DNA of 64,000 nucleotides from positions 1,371,501 through 1,435,500 of the forward strand of contig CANUEZ040000210.1 in the NCBI GenBank assembly GCA_948099385.1, given 5' to 3'. Source of the DNA: Fasciola hepatica. Taxonomy: Eukaryota; Platyhelminthes; Trematoda; Plagiorchiida; Fasciolidae. The translations under genes were made by a program, and so were the position numbers. Positions 61,641 through 64,000 of the stretch are shown one piece after another. Positions within the stretch are counted from its first letter, which is position 1. The number at the start of each line of letters is the position of its first letter. The notes below the pieces were generated by a model. It was not told the origin of the DNA. It ran no database searches and saw only the letters and a list, made by a program, of their open reading frames with translations.

Positions 61641-63398
61641 CCGAGAACAGATAATCCCCGAAACCCATGTTCAAGGTTCCACTGGTTCTTTTCCCAACCA
61701 CAGAACAACAACAGTTTACCTCTCATTTTTCCTAAGTAGTCAACACCATTTTTGATGATTACCTAATCACTTTTTGACACATGGACATTGTTCATAATTT
61801 ATAAGTTCCTTCCATTTCACCGTTTAGTCTTTGGTGATGGCGATTATGTGTGTTTCAGGTCGAAAATACACCGAATATATAGTTCATTGTCATTTTCCCC
61901 ACTTTGCCTCGTGAATGAGAACCCTCATGGGAATGGGAAAAAATAACTTTCTGCCCAATTCATTACACTCATTTTTATTGAGATGTAAGATAAAAAAGTA
62001 TGTTTTAACCGATGAACTGTATTTTTTGTTATTCCAGTGAAACAAATTTCATGATAGTGCGAGAAATTGAATAGATTGTTTAAAAATATTTTTACTGTTC
62101 CAAGATATTATTACGCCTTTGTTCTGCTCCAGCTTTCAAACTATTATTTCACTTCTGTATATATATGTTAGTCGAATAAAGTCAGTTATGGTGCGAGGCT
62201 AGAGCTTTCTACGGCGGCAGATGAAGCAGAGTGTTTGAATGTGAGGAATCTCCCGTTATTGATAAATTGTATCCGAAGGTGTAGCTGTCCCAATTAAAGA
62301 TGTCAACCTCGATCTCGGTTGATCTCCTGGCACCCCTACCAAAGGAAAGCTCTAGTTAGGAATAAGGTGAACAATCGGCGATATTCGAAAACTGATCTAA
62401 TAAATAAAACTGGCGCATTCACAAACTGAATCAGTTCAGTTGACTGTGAAACCGGGCTTTTTGTATTGGATGTGAGAGAGGATAGGGCGTTGCCTGTTTA
62501 CCCTTCGCGTGCCGAATCTTTGTAATAATAAGAGGGGAAATAATCGGTCGGAAGCACTTTCTGTCAGATTTATGTCACATGATCTCATGCGAACATGGAA
62601 ATTCATATATATCAACATTTAGGAGTTCCACACTAGTGTGACAATTTGCTTTCCAGCATGTTTGGAGAATACCGGGCAATTAACTATCCAGGGTGCCAAA
62701 AAATTAGAACTACTTCTGTATTATACTACGTTAATGGCAACAGTTCACGGCACTGGTGAGAATTGGAGTAAATATGTCGCACAAAACTGTCGGACTATCA
62801 TGCTGACTAAGCTATCGCTCTTGAACTTGATGAATGCAGGGTAAATTACCGGTTAATTTCAGGAGACAGAAAATGCAATTTGGGCTTGAAACCCAAATGT
62901 TAGTTTCATTTTATACAAAATGGGTGATGGGTTTCATACCTTTTCAGGTTTTCTACGTTCCCCGTACAAGTTTCGATGTGCTTGGAAACAATATTGCTTA
63001 ACTAGCAGGTTTAAAAGGTCAGAAGTGAAAAGAAAAATAACAGAATTTTCATCGAAACCGAGTATGATGCAGAAAGCATCAAGAAAACAATATCCTGTGA
63101 AATTTCAAATTTACTCTATTTTGATTGCATCGAGGAAGGTTACTTTGGAAACCTAAACTTGGAATGGAATTGATTTAACTTCCGACAACGTTCTACACAG
63201 TGCTAAACACAGAGCAATCGATGGGAAAAGTAAGTATACCGTATTGGCCACATGCATTTTCCAGGCTCACTGGTTGAACCGTTTCGAATTTGGGGTTCCT
63301 ATTCACGCTAAATGTTAGTAAAATATGGATCTATTCGTATCAGTCCGAAAAAGGTAAAAAGTAACCTGAATTTTCAAGAACATATATATTGGACTTAC

Positions 63399-64000
63399 TC
63401 TTTTGAACTGTGCACATTTGTCAAGAGTATGAAATTCGCACGAACTCTCCGCAGGCTAGCAAGGATTTGAGCAAACGGAGTCACAATGGGTTCATCCACC
63501 TGGCTGAAAATACACAAAGAACCTCGTCTTATTCCACCAGGCCGAGGGACAGCTGCGGTTGTACTACTATGAGTGGAATTTAACTTATCGGTTATGTTAA
63601 TTGATTTGTAAATTCCCTCACCAGCACCATATCCGGCCAGTCGAGAACTCCTTGACATTGACTTAGGAGGCAACTGACCGAGACGATCTCCGACGGATGT
63701 TGGCTCAGACAAATCATCTTCCTCCTCTAATAAATGGGATTCTTTTGATCGACGAAGGGAAACAGTTGGGTCATCCTCAGACCCATCGGATCCCACTTTC
63801 TCGGAAGTATGATTAAGTTTTAGAGAACCCAGTTTCCGTAAATGTTTCTGAAATCTTTTTAAGGTGGACAGTCGCATCAAGCTGTTCTTCTTTAAGTTTT
63901 TATTCATTGATGTATCGTTATGATGAGCTGCATTGCTAGTTGATGCCCTAGTCTGCGGGCTTCCGTGTATTTGTTTTGACAACTGCGTGGCCCCCAAGCT
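63399..64000 (-). CDS. PDE4: PDE4/dunce-type phosphodiesterase, UCR1 exon (5'-partial)
   Basis: This exon encodes upstream conserved region 1 of a cAMP-specific 3',5'-cyclic phosphodiesterase. In the family UCR1 pairs with UCR2 to autoinhibit the catalytic domain and to transmit PKA phosphorylation. The frame is open to the right edge with no clear initiator, so the gene starts outside the window. Visible landmarks, in order, are a basic, Ser-rich N-terminal stretch, PPKSMSRSS, an inserted Ser/Thr-rich segment, the PKA-type site RRGSL (Ser codon 63518-63520), and the UCR1 hallmark IVTPFAQILASLRRVRANF. The exon ends in phase 2 (codons for NVHSSK plus GA) before GTAAGT. In vertebrate PDE4 the PKA site precedes the PKSMSR motif, whereas here the better site follows it. 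Assignment to PDE4 is secure; the isoform is not determined. Confidence 0.9.

Larger units (their letters stand above)
40137..63398 (-). other. PDE4: Remainder of the 24.5-kb PDE4 intron between UCR1 and the microexon
   Basis: This stretch holds all five Penelope-like remnants, the tRNA-like sequence at 48303, the exon-like piece at 50192 and a poly-C run. In 51-57 kb no supported feature was found beyond A+T-rich unique-looking sequence; the frames at 55796-56350 are hydrophobic chance frames. Between 61.7 and 63.4 kb I see nothing. Confidence 0.7.

Overview
This is eukaryotic DNA with very large introns and low gene density. It most resembles a parasitic flatworm, probably a trematode. That placement is an inference from the intron sizes, the mix of Penelope-like elements, tRNA-like repeats and hammerhead-like repeats, and a dunce-type phosphodiesterase gene. 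There are no operons, CRISPR arrays or rRNA genes, and almost all of the roughly 200 short open frames are chance frames.

The backbone is one PDE4/dunce-type cAMP-specific phosphodiesterase gene on the minus strand, crossing the whole window from right to left. Seven exons can be placed with GT-AG boundaries and matching phases: UCR1 (63399-64000, continuing past the right edge), a 21-nt microexon (38880-38900), the two UCR2 exons (35192-35303 and 31835-32225), and three exons of the N-terminal half of the catalytic domain (25452-25550, 12969-13130, 4043-4142). The last of these carries the HDxDH signature. The remaining catalytic exons are not found in 1-4042 and should lie beyond the left edge.

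A second gene, unidentified, appears to lie on the plus strand inside the PDE4 introns. Five phase-compatible exons (35819-40136) encode a short Cys/His-rich module followed by a polar, probably helical region. The PDE4 microexon falls inside one of its introns, so the two genes interlock. Two further plus-strand exon-like pieces (4564-4658, 50192-50289) are unassigned.

The rest is intron filled with repeats. Five Penelope-like retroelement remnants (reverse transcriptase and/or GIY-YIG endonuclease) lie at 41932-43830 (-), 46148-46790 (+), 57700-58979 (+), 60170-60480 (+) and 61195-61640 (+). The third is bracketed by about 122-bp inverted arms that are nearly identical. At 2491-3380 a tandem array of about 0.3-kb units carries hammerhead-ribozyme-like motifs, and diverged single copies lie at about 525, 36903-37110 and 40846. 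Several tRNA-like SINE candidates (7671, 13971, 15047, 48303) and simple repeats complete the picture.
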